Shown here piece after piece: positions 1 to 10,465 of a DNA stretch of 64,000 nt (positions are counted from its first letter, which is position 1; each line of letters begins with the position of its first letter). The stretch is from Gambelia wislizenii (lineage: Eukaryota; Chordata; Lepidosauria; Squamata; Crotaphytidae): positions 245,496,645 to 245,560,644 of the forward strand of contig JAUMIR010000005.1 of NCBI GenBank assembly GCA_030847615.1, given 5' to 3'. A program made the translations under genes and the position numbers. The notes under the pieces are model-generated. The model saw nothing but the letters and a program-made list of their open reading frames with translations. It did not search any database and had not been told where the DNA came from.

Positions 1-568
1 TTAAATCTCCAGGACCAGATGAACTACATCCAAGAGTATTAAAAGAGCTGGCAAATATAATCTCAGAGCCATTGGCAATAATCTTTGAGAACTCCTGGAG
101 AACAGGAGAAGTCCTAACAGACTGGAGGAGGATAAACGTTGTCCCCATCTTCAAAAAGGGGAAAAAAGAGGATCCCAACAATTATCGTCCAGTTAGTCTG
201 ACATCAATACCAGGGAAGATTCTAGAGCAAATCATTAAACAGAGAGTCTGTGAACATTTAGAAGGTAATGCCATAATCACAAAAAGTCAACATGGGTTTC
301 AGAGAAACAAGTCATGCCAGACTAATCTGATCTCTTTTTTTGATAAAATTACCAGCTTGGTAGATGAAGGGAATGCTGTGAATATCACATACCTTGATTT
401 CAGTAGGCCTTTGACAAGGTTCCCCATGACATTCTTGCAAACAAGCTTGTAAAATGTGGGTTAGACAAGTCTGTTGGGGATGCTTTGATCGTGATTTCCT
501 GCATGGCAGGGGGTTGGACTGGATGGCCCTCATGGTCTCTTCCAACTCTACAATTCTATGATTCTATA
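1..568 (+). mobile_element. CR1 LINE fragment with internal deletion
   Basis: The left part (to about 470) encodes CR1 reverse transcriptase: SPGPDELHPRVLKELAN, then WRRINVVPIFKKGKKEDPNN, YRPVSLTS, HGF, and an ITYLDFS block. A single-base loss near 405 shifts the frame just before the expected KAFDKVPHDILANKL. At about 470 the sequence jumps from the RT to the CR1 3' end (cctgcatggcagggggttgg ... tccaactctacaattctatg). About 1 kb of the element between the two is missing. The 5' side continues beyond the window edge. The copy is a pseudogene. Confidence 0.85.
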
Positions 569-1319
569 CCAAAACTATAGTTTTTGTAACTGTACATGTA
601 ATTCATATTTTACCACTGACAATGCACACACAAATTGTTGCTTTTTAAAAATGGGTAACTGAGGGCCTAATGACAGAAGGCATAGAGGAACTATGTTTTC
701 TTTTTAAAAATAAAACACAGACATAGGAAACTGCCAATTTGATAGATGTAGTAGGATGGGGGGGGGGAGTCAAGAGATACTTAACTCCTTTCCTCTATAT
801 AGTTTTTCCAATTAAAACTGCCCACACCCCCCAATTGCTGTTTGACCACTGTAGTGCTGGTGGTGCTGGTGAGGCACTATGAACCATTACCAGTCACACT
901 AGCAAGTACTAGACTAGATAGGCAAATAATAAGATCTAATACCACTGAGTCTCCACTGTTTATCAAAGCAATTAGGAAACAATGAGTGTGGGTTGAGAAA
1001 TGGGTGTGGTTGTTGGAAACAATAGTAGTAGTGGGAGAAATCTATCACAGACACAAGAATAAGCCATAGGGATGCAAATCATTGTAGGATTATGCAAAAA
1101 GTGCTTTCTGCACAAATGAAATTTTCACAAAAAAGCCTGGAAACATGAAAAAAATCATTGAAAATTACAACAAAACTTGTGTGATGTGTCAAAACCTGTA
1201 GCAACACCTTCATCAAGAAAATCTGTAATTATTCTTTACACCCTTATGAAGCAGTACTGAATGCCATGAAACAGGTCTGCTGAAATTGTTCACCACGCAC
1301 ACATTTGTTTGGGGCAACT
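569..1319. other. Intron 3 sequence, nothing recognised
   Basis: AT-rich noncoding sequence with a short G run near 758-766. No ORF with family signatures and no repeat family was recognised. Confidence 0.5.
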
Positions 1320-1533
1320 GAAAAGCAACTCTGTGGTTTGAAGGTTTAAATCCCTCCTCAACCATGGAGACCCACTGGCTGACTTTGGGCATGTCACCCT
1401 CTCTCAGCCTCAGAGGAAGGCAAAGACAAACCCCCTCTGACCTAATCTTGCCAAGAAAACCCAGTGATATGTTTGCCTTAGGGTTGCCATAAGTCGGAAA
1501 TGACTTGAAGGCACACAACAATAACAACAACAA
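1320..1533 (+). repeat. tRNA-derived SINE (type A), 5'-truncated
   Basis: It has the body and 3' part of the squamate tRNA-derived SINE that is complete at 53.2 kb: a B-box-like ggtttaaatcc, then gagacccactggctgac, ctcagcctcagaggaaggca, cttgccaagaaaaccca, cataagtcggaaatgacttg and an (aac)n-like tail. The tRNA A box is missing. Confidence 0.8.
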
Positions 1534-1691
1534 GTAGTGCAACTGGTCTTAAGTTAAACCCAGTTCTCCAGTAGTCTCCTGAACTACTAATCATTTGCAG
1601 AAGGGGGAATTCTGGCAGGGCTGCTTGGTGTGCAAGTATTTTATAGACACTAATTAAAGACATTAATATAACATATGGTTTTAAGAAAACA

Positions 1692-1911
1692 GAGCCTATG
1701 GCTCATATGAGCATTGCAAAATGCCTTATACCACACTACCAGTCCATCTAGAACAGTATCATAACCAATTTTGGTGACACCAGTTCTCAAGGATCTGATT
1801 TATTTAATTAAAAATGACAGAATCAGATATATTTAACTCGAAATGCCAGAGATGGAACCTGGGACTTTGTGCATAAAAAGCATGTCCTGTAACACTGAGC
1901 TATGGCTCCTT
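1692..1911 (-). repeat. tRNA-derived SINE (type C)
   Basis: On the minus strand it starts with ggagccatagctcagtgtta (A box) and has a degenerate B box (aggttccatctctgg), which are the two internal RNA polymerase III promoter boxes of a tRNA head. The body ends in a piece resembling tataaggcagcttcatatgt. It differs from SINE types A and B elsewhere in the window. Old, diverged copy about 150 bp from exon 3. Confidence 0.65.
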
Positions 1912-2065
1912 CACAAATCAAGATCCATACTCTATTTTGGTGCAGCAACATCCTTCAATATTGTTTGGTAAGCTGTGCATACTGTAGAGGAGCATGCTTT
2001 CATTTCATTTATTCTTCTCCTTTCTCACTCTTGGCTGGGTAAGAATTTGGGAGGAAAATAATTAC

Positions 2066-2182
2066 CTCAACCGCTTCTACTTTTCTCCGTAGCATGCTTT
2101 CCATCTCTTCAGAGAACTTTTTCACCAGCTCCAAGCCATCTACTTCTTTAATCTTCAGAGTTGGCTCCACATCTTTGTATTT
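2066..2182 (-). CDS. CACNA2D4: CACNA2D4 coding exon 3 (alpha2delta-4, VWA_N region)
   Basis: Read on the minus strand, an acceptor (ttattttgacag) is followed by 117 nt, exactly 39 codons, beginning [16 protein letters not shown] and ending LRRKVEAVE, then a gtaatt donor. The exon joins exon 2 in phase 0, giving ...GSLLLQK|KYKDVE..., which is the N-terminal VWA_N region of the calcium channel alpha2delta family. Residues such as [11 protein letters not shown] and MLRRKVEAV match my memory of alpha2delta-4 better than alpha2delta-3, whose equivalent stretch is more divergent (IEEIDGLQLV, MFHKKSEAV). The product is an extracellular auxiliary subunit that, in known vertebrates, partners Cav1.4 at photoreceptor ribbon synapses. 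The next exon lies beyond the left edge. No stop or frameshift is seen, so the exon looks functional. The family call is firm; the paralogue call is from remembered sequence. Confidence 0.93.
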
Positions 2183-3007
2183 CTGTCAAAATAAATAAGG
2201 AAAATAATTGTTGGAGAAGATATTTCACAAGTAACGTGAAGGACTAGTTATCACCCAGATATGTAGCATATGCTTGGATTTGCAGCTACAATGTGGATTG
2301 GTACAAACGGGTTGTGACTAAAGAGACTCAAACAGGCATCAAATAAAAGAAGTTATTGAGATGCAAGCATGAACAAAACCCACTGTTGAAGACCTCCTAA
2401 CCTCAAAATAACTCTATTTGAAAAAGAGGAAAATCATGAAAAACTGATTATTGCAAAAACCTGCTTACAAGCTGAAAAAGAGTTTTCAAAAAGCAGGCCT
2501 CATGTTCATGAAGAATGAAAGTGTCATGTATAAAGATGTAGTTAGACAGACATAGTTTCCTGAAACCCGTGTGATAATCTCCTCAGAGTGGTCTTACACC
2601 ATCCAAAGCCAGATAATGCTAAGGGTTTGAGGCTGTAGGTTCCACAACCTAGATCTTTACTGTAATGGCCTATATCTATTTCCTTGATAAGAGTACATAA
2701 GGGTCACATAGGTTCCCTGTATATGGACAAGGATTGTACCTTTAATTAGGGGGCAAAAAGAGGGAAAGTGAGATGAGCAAAGACCCTGCCATTCAAAGGG
2801 CTTGTTGATTTTATGTTAGCGGAAGCTGTGGAGCACATGTGGGGTAAAAAAATGCCTCGAGGATGAGAAAGGCAGGAGGAGATTAGACAGAAATAGAATC
2901 ATACCAGACATCCAGTAGGCATGCACAGAAGCGGTTGGCTATCTTTACCTGGTGTAATTAGCAATGTGAGGGCTTTGTAAGATTAAAGATAGAGAGCCTT
3001 CCTTCAG
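2183..3007. other. Start of CACNA2D4 intron 2, no gene or named repeat
   Basis: Beyond the exon 3 acceptor I see only noncoding sequence with no recognisable repeat up to the L1 target site at 3008. Confidence 0.5.
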
Positions 3008-4034
3008 TACAGACCCCAATGTAGGAAAAATTAAAACAAGATATAAGGATTTATGGAATAAAACAAAATAAATTAGAATTAGAAGAAATCATGATTTCAG
3101 AGGACACCAAGGTTTTATCTAAAATATACAAGGTATTGTTAAAATGGGAATGAGAGGATAAAGTAGTAAAAGAGCCAATGATTAAATGGGCACAGAATAT
3201 TGGTACCCCAATAGTGTTTGACCAATGGGAGAAATTATGGAATTACACAATGAAGTTGATGGTATGTCAAGAACTGAAGGAAAACTGTTGGAACATGTTC
3301 TTTAGGTGGTATATGACACCAGATAAAATATCAAGAATTTATAAGAATATGAAAAATCGATGTTGGAAATGCAAAGAAGTAGAAGGATCATTTTATCATT
3401 GCTGCTGTAAGCAGGAATATAAATTTTGGATAATGGTTCATAGCTCAATAGAGAAAATATTAAAAAGAAAATTTCAAATGTGCCCAGAAATCTATTTGTC
3501 ATGTATATTCAGTGACAAAGTAAAAAAGGAAGAGGAGAAAATTTTATTTAATTTAATTCTTGCTGCTAGGATAGCATTGTGCGACACTGGAAACTAGAGA
3601 GCATACTCTCCAGAGAGGAATTGCCAATTAAAGTGGTAGAACTGATATATTTGGATAAATTGACAAAAGTTATTAAAAATAAAAATTCGGAATTTTTTGA
3701 AAAAGAATGGAAAGGGACCAAAGATTATCTTGCTGAAATTTGGGGTACTGGATTTCTTGTATAAAAAGAAGATTATAGGAAAATATTTTCCTGTTCAAAA
3801 AAAAAAATGTATAGGAAATTGTTGTAAACTGACATAATATTATACTGAAAGGCAATTTATTTTGGTTAATAGATTAGAGGTGATAAATCTTAATGGGAAG
3901 CATTGAATGGAGTATGGATGAGATCAAGAATGGATAAGGTGATGGTTTGATTGAGGTGAGGAAGAAGATAGGGAAGAAATTATTTTTTTAGATAAATTAG
4001 ATAAAAAGGAAAGGTTAAAAAAATACAGACCCCA
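3008..4034 (+). mobile_element. L1 LINE 3' end with target-site duplication
   Basis: Plus-strand reading gives the C-terminus of L1 ORF2: KWAQNIGTPIVFDQWEKLW, then FFRWYMTPDKISRIYKN, NRCWKCKEVEGSFYH (the cysteine-rich motif), and after a frameshift near 3575 the final EKEWKGTKDYLAEIWG-type end to about 3764. An AT-rich 3' UTR follows. The element is flanked by similar sequence at 3008-3024 and 4024-4040 (both begin tacagacccca), a diverged target-site duplication. It is 5'-truncated and dead. It sits in intron 2 in antisense orientation to CACNA2D4. Confidence 0.85.
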
Positions 4035-4491
4035 GTGGAGGAAGTATGGGCAAGAGAGGCTGATCACAAAGGGATACATGGGCCACTGTGAGAAGACTAG
4101 CTTAGCAGAAGGCCCACGGTACTCATCCTAGCTCAGCTGCCTCCTGTCCCCATTTAACTCAGTGGCAGCATTTTTTCCTGGCAGAAAAGCTTCTCTCTAC
4201 CACTCTGAGGGGGTAAATCAGCCCCTCCCGAGTGGCATCTGGTAATCCTGCCTAGGAATGCATGCCAACATGAAAAGCTATTTTCCAGGTTTTGTTTGTG
4301 TCTTCTTTACAGAGTAGTATATATAAAATAGCAAAAATCTCAGAATCTTAGCAAGAAACTTCAGTTAATTTACAATTATGAAACTGGGACAGAATATATA
4401 AATACAGAGATTATTAAGGAGCAAATGTTTTGTCCTTTACAAACAGCACTGCTGATTGTCACTTTTTAGTGTAAAGATGTGTCTAGTTATA
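4024..4491. other. Intron 2 spacer
   Basis: No gene or recognised repeat between the L1 target site and the satellite-bearing element. Confidence 0.45.
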
Positions 4492-5911
4492 TACAGTTGT
4501 CCCTTGACATTCGCGGGGGTTACGTTCCACGGACCCCCGCGAATGTAAAAAAACCGCGAATATGGATTGCCCTCCCCGGGGCCTTCACGGAGCCTTCGAA
4601 GGCTCCGTGAAGGCCTCCGCGGCCTCCCCCCACCCTCCCCAGGCCTTCACGGAGCCTTCGAAGGCTCCGTGAAGGCCTCCCCCCACCCTCCACCCTCCCT
4701 CCCCGGGGCCTTCACGGAGTCTTTCAAGGCCCCGTGAAGGCCTCCCCGGCCTCCCCCCACCCTCCCCAGCCCTTCACGGAGCCTTGGAAGGCTCCGTGAA
4801 GGCCTCCCCCCACCCTCCACCCTCCCTCCCCGGGGCCTTCACGGAGTCTTTCAAGGCTCCGTGAAGGCCTCCGCGGCCTCCCCCCACCCTCCCCAGCCCT
4901 TCACGGAGCCTTGGAAGGCTCCGTGAAGGCCTCCACCCATCCTCCCCCCTCCCTCCCCGGGGCCTTCACGGAGCCTTTCAAGGCTCTGTGAAGGCCTCCG
5001 CGGCCTCCCCCCACCCTCCCCAGCCCTTCACAGAGCCTTCCAAGGCTCCATGAAGGCCTCCCCCCACCCTCCACCCTCCCTCCCCGGGGCCTTCACGGAG
5101 CCTTTCAAGGCTCCGTGAAGGCCTCCGCGGCCTCCCCCCACCCTCCCCAGCCCTTCACGGAGCCTTCCAAGGCTCCGTGAAGGCCTCCCCCCATCCTCCC
5201 CCCTCCCTCCCTGGGGCCTTCACGGAGCCTTTCAAGGCTCCGTGAAGGCCTCCGCGGCCTCCCCCCACCCTCCCCAGCCCTTCACGGAGCCTTCCAAGGC
5301 TCCGTGAAGGCCTCCCCCCACCCTCCCCCCTCCTTCCCCGGGGCCTTCACGGAGCCTTTCAAGGCTCCGTGAAGGCCTCCGCGGCCTCCCCCCACCCTCC
5401 CCAGCCCTTCACGGAGCCTTCCAAGGCTCCGTGAAGGCCTCCCCCCACCCTCCCCCTCCCTCCCCGGGGCCTTCACGGAGCCTTTCAAGGCTCCGTGAAG
5501 GCCTCCGCGGCCTCCCCCCACCCTCCCCAGCCCTTCACGGAGCCTTCCAAGGCTCCGTGAAGGCCTCCCCCCACCCTCCCCGGGGCCTTCACGGAGCCTT
5601 TCAAGGCTCCGTGAAGGCCTCCGCGGCCTCCCCCCACCCTCCCCAGCCCTTCACGGAGCCTTCCAAGGCTCCGTGAAGGCCTCCCCCCACCCTCCCCCCA
5701 CCCTCCCCAGGCCTTCACGGGGCCTCTGGGGGGTCTCCAAAAGCCCCGTGAACGCCTAGCCGGCCCTCCCGGCTCCTTCCCACAGCTTTCAAGGGGCCTC
5801 CGGAGGCCCCTTTTCGCGGTTTTGGGGGGGCCCGGGGGGGCCCTCCCAAAACCGCGAATAATTAAAACCGCGAATGCTGAGTTCGCGAATGTGGAGGGGC
5901 AACTGTATAAT
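4492..5911. mobile_element. Tigger-like TIR element carrying an internal satellite
   Basis: The left end reads tacagttgtcccttgacatt then cgcgggggttacgttccacg. The right end reads cgcgaatgtggaggggcaac then tgtata, the inverted form. The termini, with TA target duplication, resemble Tc1/mariner Tigger-type non-autonomous elements, several of which lie elsewhere in this window at the usual 230-270 bp. Here the interior is instead a GC-rich tandem array (4578-5720) plus a GC-rich right spacer. No transposase is present. The element sits in intron 2 of CACNA2D4. Confidence 0.75.
4578..5720. repeat. 127-bp GC-rich tandem array of palindromes
   Basis: The landmark ggggccttcacgg recurs at 4578, 4705, 4832, 4959, 5086, 5213, 5340, 5466 and 5582: a 127-bp period, shortening to 126 and 116 at the end. 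Each unit holds two copies of a 32-bp palindrome (arm ccttcacggagcctt, a 2-nt centre, then its reverse complement). The first two copies are perfect (centre cg). About 18 such palindromes are present, with a degenerate one near 5713-5755. Between them lie C-rich runs (ccccccaccctccccagccc). Long open frames across the array on both strands reflect the repeat, not genes. Confidence 0.95.
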
Positions 5912-6336
5912 AATTTGAGCAGTGATGACTCCACTGTTCATAATATGTGGTTTAGTCATGCAAACTTTTCTTTAAGATCAAAGGCAGGTGAAACCTATTC
6001 CTCCTGATCCACTGGAGCTGCCCTGATTGGCTGACACCATATAGAGTAATATCACACTGCCATTTCCCTCTTTGTTCCAATTTGTGCAGTTTGGGTCCCC
6101 CGTTTCCTCCACTGTGTCCAACCCCCAAAGCCAAAAATCAGCCAGGTTTTCTCTGATTCCTGGAATCAGAAATGGCACAATGTTACTTCCAGTCACATCA
6201 GGAGCAACTGTATGGCCCAAAGCAGAGGGGTCACAATGAGAAATGACCCCCACAAACCCTACACAATTGCCCCCTTATGTTACAGAGTTTCATTAGATGA
6301 GTAAAAACTAGAAACAAAGTGTCCATGAAATAGTTG
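5912..6336. other. Intron 2 spacer
   Basis: Two overlapping minus-strand open frames here have no recognisable family signature. I see no supportable gene. Confidence 0.4.
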
Positions 6337-6470
6337 CTCAGTTTCAGCAGGTGTTGGACGTTGCTTGTTACCTAGTTGCACGACAAGCAACACCTGCTGA
6401 AATTCCCTCTTCTACACAACCACTAAAGGGACAGGAGCTGACACCAGTTTTCATTCTGGCAACCTTATGT
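6337..6470 (+). mobile_element. Small foldback element (family F)
   Basis: A stem-loop forms from tttcagcaggtgttg ... caacacctgctgaaa around a central gttgcttgttacc/acaagcaac pair. It is followed by ttccctcttctacacaacca and a side arm ending ccagttttcattctggcaac. The same order recurs at 11068, 18893 and 21986. Confidence 0.7.
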
Positions 6471-6723
6471 TTCCCTGGTGTGATTCAGGGCCACTGATTT
6501 TGGTTTGGTTTGCTCCCTCTCAGCAAATTTGCAGCAAATGGAAGTCTGTATAAATTACTTTGCTTTGACTATGTTGAAACAAGTGGAAGTCTGTATGAGG
6601 TGTGCTGCTTTGTTACTAAAAGCTTATCTTTCCATACACTGTTCTTAATAAAAAGGAATATATTTAATCTACTGCCAAGGCCTCATGAGTGGTGACCTGA
6701 GCAATGCCTTGTTAAGACACTTG

Positions 6724-7291
6724 GGACTTTATCAGACATCCCCTTTTAAATGTTCTTTTGCCGGCAAAAAAAAATATATCAATTTTTATGCCTGCAAAAA
6801 AGCATCCCCCCCCCGCACTTACCTCCTTTCCTGGCAAAGGCTCCTCCAGTAATAAAGAGGAAGTGAATGGAGCTCTGTTCACTTCCTCATTTGAAATCAA
6901 TTGTGCGGGAAATTCAAAAATTAAAAAAAACCATCAAAAAGTTAAACTAAGCGCATGCACACAGACCCACTAAAAAGCCTCAAAGTAACACAGGGAGGGT
7001 AAAAAAAAAAGTTTGTCACTTACCTGGATGGCCCGATCTAACCCGGAGGTTTTTGCACCGGTCCAGCCGTTGTTGGGGTAAGTATGAGATTTAAAGGGAC
7101 AAAAGCTTCGCATGCCGGCAATGTCAGTAAAAAAGCAGCAGGGAAATCTATTGAAGCTTAAGGTGTCAATTAAAAGGTACAGGTTTGGGGTTGATTTTAA
7201 CCACAAAAGGGCAACAGCATCTGATCCATGTGCCCTTTTGTGGTTATGTGGCAGCCTTATGACACCATATTTTCTGTATCTGATAAAGCTC
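6724..7291. mobile_element. TIR element (GGACTTTATCAG family)
   Basis: The left terminus ggactttatcagac and right terminus ctgataaagctc (decayed) are inverted repeats. The interior shares blocks with other copies: a ttcttttgccggcaaaa-type hairpin, an aagtgaatggagctctgttc block and gggcaacagcatctgatcca near the far end. Non-autonomous, no ORF. Confidence 0.75.
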
Positions 7292-7472
7292 TTGGAGGCC
7301 CCTTCCCAGGAATTAATGTAGTGTGGTGACTAGTCCTGGACTGAGATTCAGCAAATCCATGTTCTAGTCTCCAATTATGTACAAAGTTCACTAGGAAGTT
7401 TTGCATCAGTCAGTGATTCTCAACCTAATTTTCTTCATAGGGTTGTTGTGAGGACAAAATGGAAAGAAGTAG

Positions 7473-7706
7473 TACAGTTGTCCCTTTATATTCACTGGGA
7501 TTTGGTTCCAGGACCCCCCATGGATACCAAAATCCGTGAATACTCAAGTCCCATTATATGCAATGGCATAGCAAAATGGTGTCCCTTATATAAGATGGCA
7601 AAATCAAGCTTTGCTTTTTGGATTATTATTTTTTAAAGAATATTTTCAAGCCATAAATACTTAAATCCATGGATACCAAATCTGTGGATACGGAGGGACA
7701 ACTGTA
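7473..7706 (+). mobile_element. Tigger-like MITE
   Basis: Termini tacagttgtccctttatatt and ggagggacaactgta are inverted repeats with a TA target. The interior has ccaggaccccccatggatac and gtcccttatataagatggc, typical of Tigger-type MITEs. About 234 bp. Confidence 0.85.
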
Positions 7707-8374
7707 TCATGTAGGTCAATTTGTGTTTCTTGGGAGAAAAAAAAGGAAGAGGATAAATATAATTTTTTTTAAAAAGTCTAACTATGCTTGGTATCCTGTT
7801 TAGTGCTGTTAAGTGCTCAGGTGAAGACACCCACAGTCAACAGGAACCAAAATGAGAAAACTTGGCCAGCTCCAATGCTTACACAAGGTTACAAACAGAA
7901 GAGTGATCCAAACAGTCCAAGGTTCAATGGGAAAAAAGTGGTCCTGAGCAGAGTCCAAAGCAGAGAGAGGAATTGCCAGAAAGAGTATTCCAAAGGTACA
8001 TGTTAAAAGTCAGTGATCCAAAAAGCTGGAGACGTCTGACAGGGCTGCATGGACATTTGGGAGCTGTTAGCTTGCAACAATAGAATGGCCAGGGCTGAGC
8101 TAATTTAAAGTCAGTAGGTCAGTGTCCTGTATTTAAAGTGGAGCAGGGTGCTCCCAGCACTTTAATTTATGTCACTTGACAGGGTGAAGTGTCCTCCTCC
8201 CAATATGCAGCTGCCGCCTAGGATGGGCCAGGCTTTGCCTCTGCCAGTAGCATGATGATGGTGATATGTACTGCTTCCTTTACATCTAATGTCTCCTACC
8301 TTTCCTCCTCTGGATGTACTGGTCTAGAACAAAAACTTAGTAAATATATTGTGTCAGGACATGTCCTACACCCA
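7707..8374. other. Intron 2 spacer, possible remainder of DIRS element
   Basis: No clear gene. The right part may be the other half of the DIRS-type fragment split by the TIR element at 8375-8996, but the minus-strand translation is too decayed to show it. Confidence 0.3.
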
Positions 8375-8996
8375 GGAGATTTTCACACGGGGCCAAAATG
8401 CCCCGTTAGTGCCTTGCCACCTCCTCTCCCGTTCCTGCCACAGAATAATGTAAATCTTTCACACACTTACCTTAATTCCACAGCAGGAACGGGCTCCCCC
8501 TCTTCTTGCTGGCCAGCCATAAATGCAGCCGTTGTAAGGCTGTTTTTATGACCGGCTATCTGAAACGTTATCATGTTATCGCGTGATAATGGCTGGATGG
8601 TAAATTTAAAAAATAAAACTCCCCCAAACATAAAATCAGTTCATCAAGCACAAAAACACACTTTAAATCACACAATCAAAACAGGGAGGGTAAAATAAAG
8701 GGTGCCACTTACCTGGATGTCCAGATTGTACCAGGAAGTGCTTGGAATGGACCTCCCCTCCACGGCTGTCATTTGAGAACAGGAACGGGGCTCTTGCTCA
8801 CACACCCGTGATTGCATGATAGCAACGGAATGGGAGGTCTATTCGTGATGAAAAATCATGATTACATTGCTCCAGAAGAGTCATGGGAACAGGATGGATG
8901 AAGGACAGAATGAGGTCAATGTTGTCCGAAAGGGAAAACTTTTCCTGACCCTGTTCTGTTCCTGCCATGGGATATATAGCCCATGTGAAAATCTCC
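8375..8996 (-). mobile_element. TIR element (GGAGATTTTCACAC family), copy 1
   Basis: Termini ggagattttcacacggggcc and ggcccatgtgaaaatctcc-type are inverted, flanked by a perfect 3-bp duplication CCA (8372-8374 and 8997-8999). A second copy of almost the same length (621 bp) lies at 58025-58645 in the opposite orientation; it shares the cagaatgaggtcaatgttgt-like block, the cttcctggtacaatctggac-type block and a gtgataatgg hairpin. No transposase. Confidence 0.85.
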
Positions 8997-9215
8997 CCAA
9001 TGCACTTTTGTAGGAAGGCTGGGTCAATAGTCAAAATTAATCTCTCCTCCTCAAATCTGCAGAAGTTCTCATTCATAGACAAAGCAGCCAACTTGGACAC
9101 CCGTCTTCCAGATGTCAATGCTACTAACAAAGCCACTTTGAAAGGGAGCGTGTGCAATGAGGCCTCCTTCAGTGGTTCATAGGGAGACTTTGTCAACCTG
9201 TTCAAAACCAAATGT
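8997..9215 (-). pseudogene. DIRS-type tyrosine recombinase fragment
   Basis: The minus strand encodes VLNRLTKSPYEPLKEASLHT followed by PFKVALLVALTSGRRVSKLAALS and ILTIDPAFLQK. This resembles the core of the tyrosine recombinase of DIRS-like retroelements, including the first catalytic-arginine region (usually ARRVSEL; here GRRVSKL). The reading frame ends abruptly at 8996, where the TIR element inserted. The His-x-x-Arg and Tyr parts of the active site are not found. Pseudogene fragment; family call from motif memory. Confidence 0.65.
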
Positions 9216-10465
9216 AAACCTCAAGTTGGGAATCTGCCCCAGCTGCTCCCACTTGGCTCGTGGGGGGAGGGGTGCAAGGGTAAAAAATGCCCCCACCCCC
9301 TCTCCAGTTGCCCAGCCTTGTTCTAGAGTTGTAAACAGAAAGTTTTGTTAAAAATGATACTGTTTGCCTAGAAATAGTGCTCTCCCAGGAAACCTGCTCT
9401 CTTAACTTTATATCCATTAATCATGTTATAATCATCAATCCCCACTCCTCACTTGTTATGTGATTTAGGGCTTTAAATGAATTGGTCTGTCATCACTTTT
9501 AGTCTGAGCCTGAGACACAGTTCAGCAACTGAGGACTTGATTTGGCACTCCATTGCAAGAAATAGGTAAAACTCAGAATGGAAACATCATGCTGGGCTCC
9601 ATGAAAAAGTGTACAAACATGTTCCACAGCAAACACCTTATTTCTCTATCAGCCCCCTCTGATAGAGCAGTAAAAGGATTTGTCAGAAGACAACAATCTG
9701 ATTTGTGGCTTGCAGAATCCAACTCTAATGATCACAGAGAAGTGAGGACAAAAGCAAAGATGATGTATGTTGCTTCCCCTAAACCATCTGAGTAGAATGC
9801 CTCAGTCCCATGATGAAATTTAACAGCAAGGCAATGGCAGCGAAAGTGACTGATTAGCTTAGGAAAGGTGCTTTGACAGAGCAATCTTTCCACCTAAAGC
9901 CATCTTCACCTGTAACCTGAAATAGATACAAGTATAACACTGGAGGGATTTTGACAGGGCTCGGCAGCACCAATTCATACATAGAAAGTCTAGAAAGCTT
10001 GTTTGTGGTACTTTTGAAGACCTTAATTAAGTCAAATAGAACATCTTTTTTAAATGGCATCAGCAAAGAGAAAACAATCAGCCTTTAAACTACTGAAAAA
10101 GAGACATTTTTGCCTCCTGATTTTAGCAGAATTAACCAAGGCAGGGGATGAATAAGAATTACAGTACTTCTAAAAAGTATCTATGACATGAAAAACACTA
10201 ATGATCTATGTAAGTAATGAAGCAACAAGGACCTTGTGTCAGGTGAGTCCTAGATAAAAGCCACAAGGAGAAGTGTTTTTTTTTGTGTGTGTGTGTGTGT
10301 GCTTTGCTTCATAACAAAACGTCTGGAGCATGGCAGCCCTGGGAGTAACAATTACCCACTTTGAAATGGATTCCCCCATTTCATAAAACTGGGATGTGTG
10401 GGTGTGGAATAAGGCAAAATGGATCCCACCATTCTGGATACTTATCAGTCTCTAAAAATCCATTT
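9216..10465. other. Intron 2, mostly unrecognised
   Basis: No supportable gene. A (tg)n microsatellite lies at about 10282-10300. A minus-strand frame at 9854-10066 has no recognisable motif. Confidence 0.4.

Noticed and set aside
4578..5720. Regular direct repeats resembling a CRISPR array
   Set aside because: Period 127 bp with no unique spacers, in a vertebrate intron and inside a transposon; it is a satellite.
5282..5934. Long overlapping open frames (79-149 codons) on both strands
   Set aside because: They are produced by the 127-bp GC-rich tandem array; low-complexity Gly/Arg/Pro peptides with no start context or domain.
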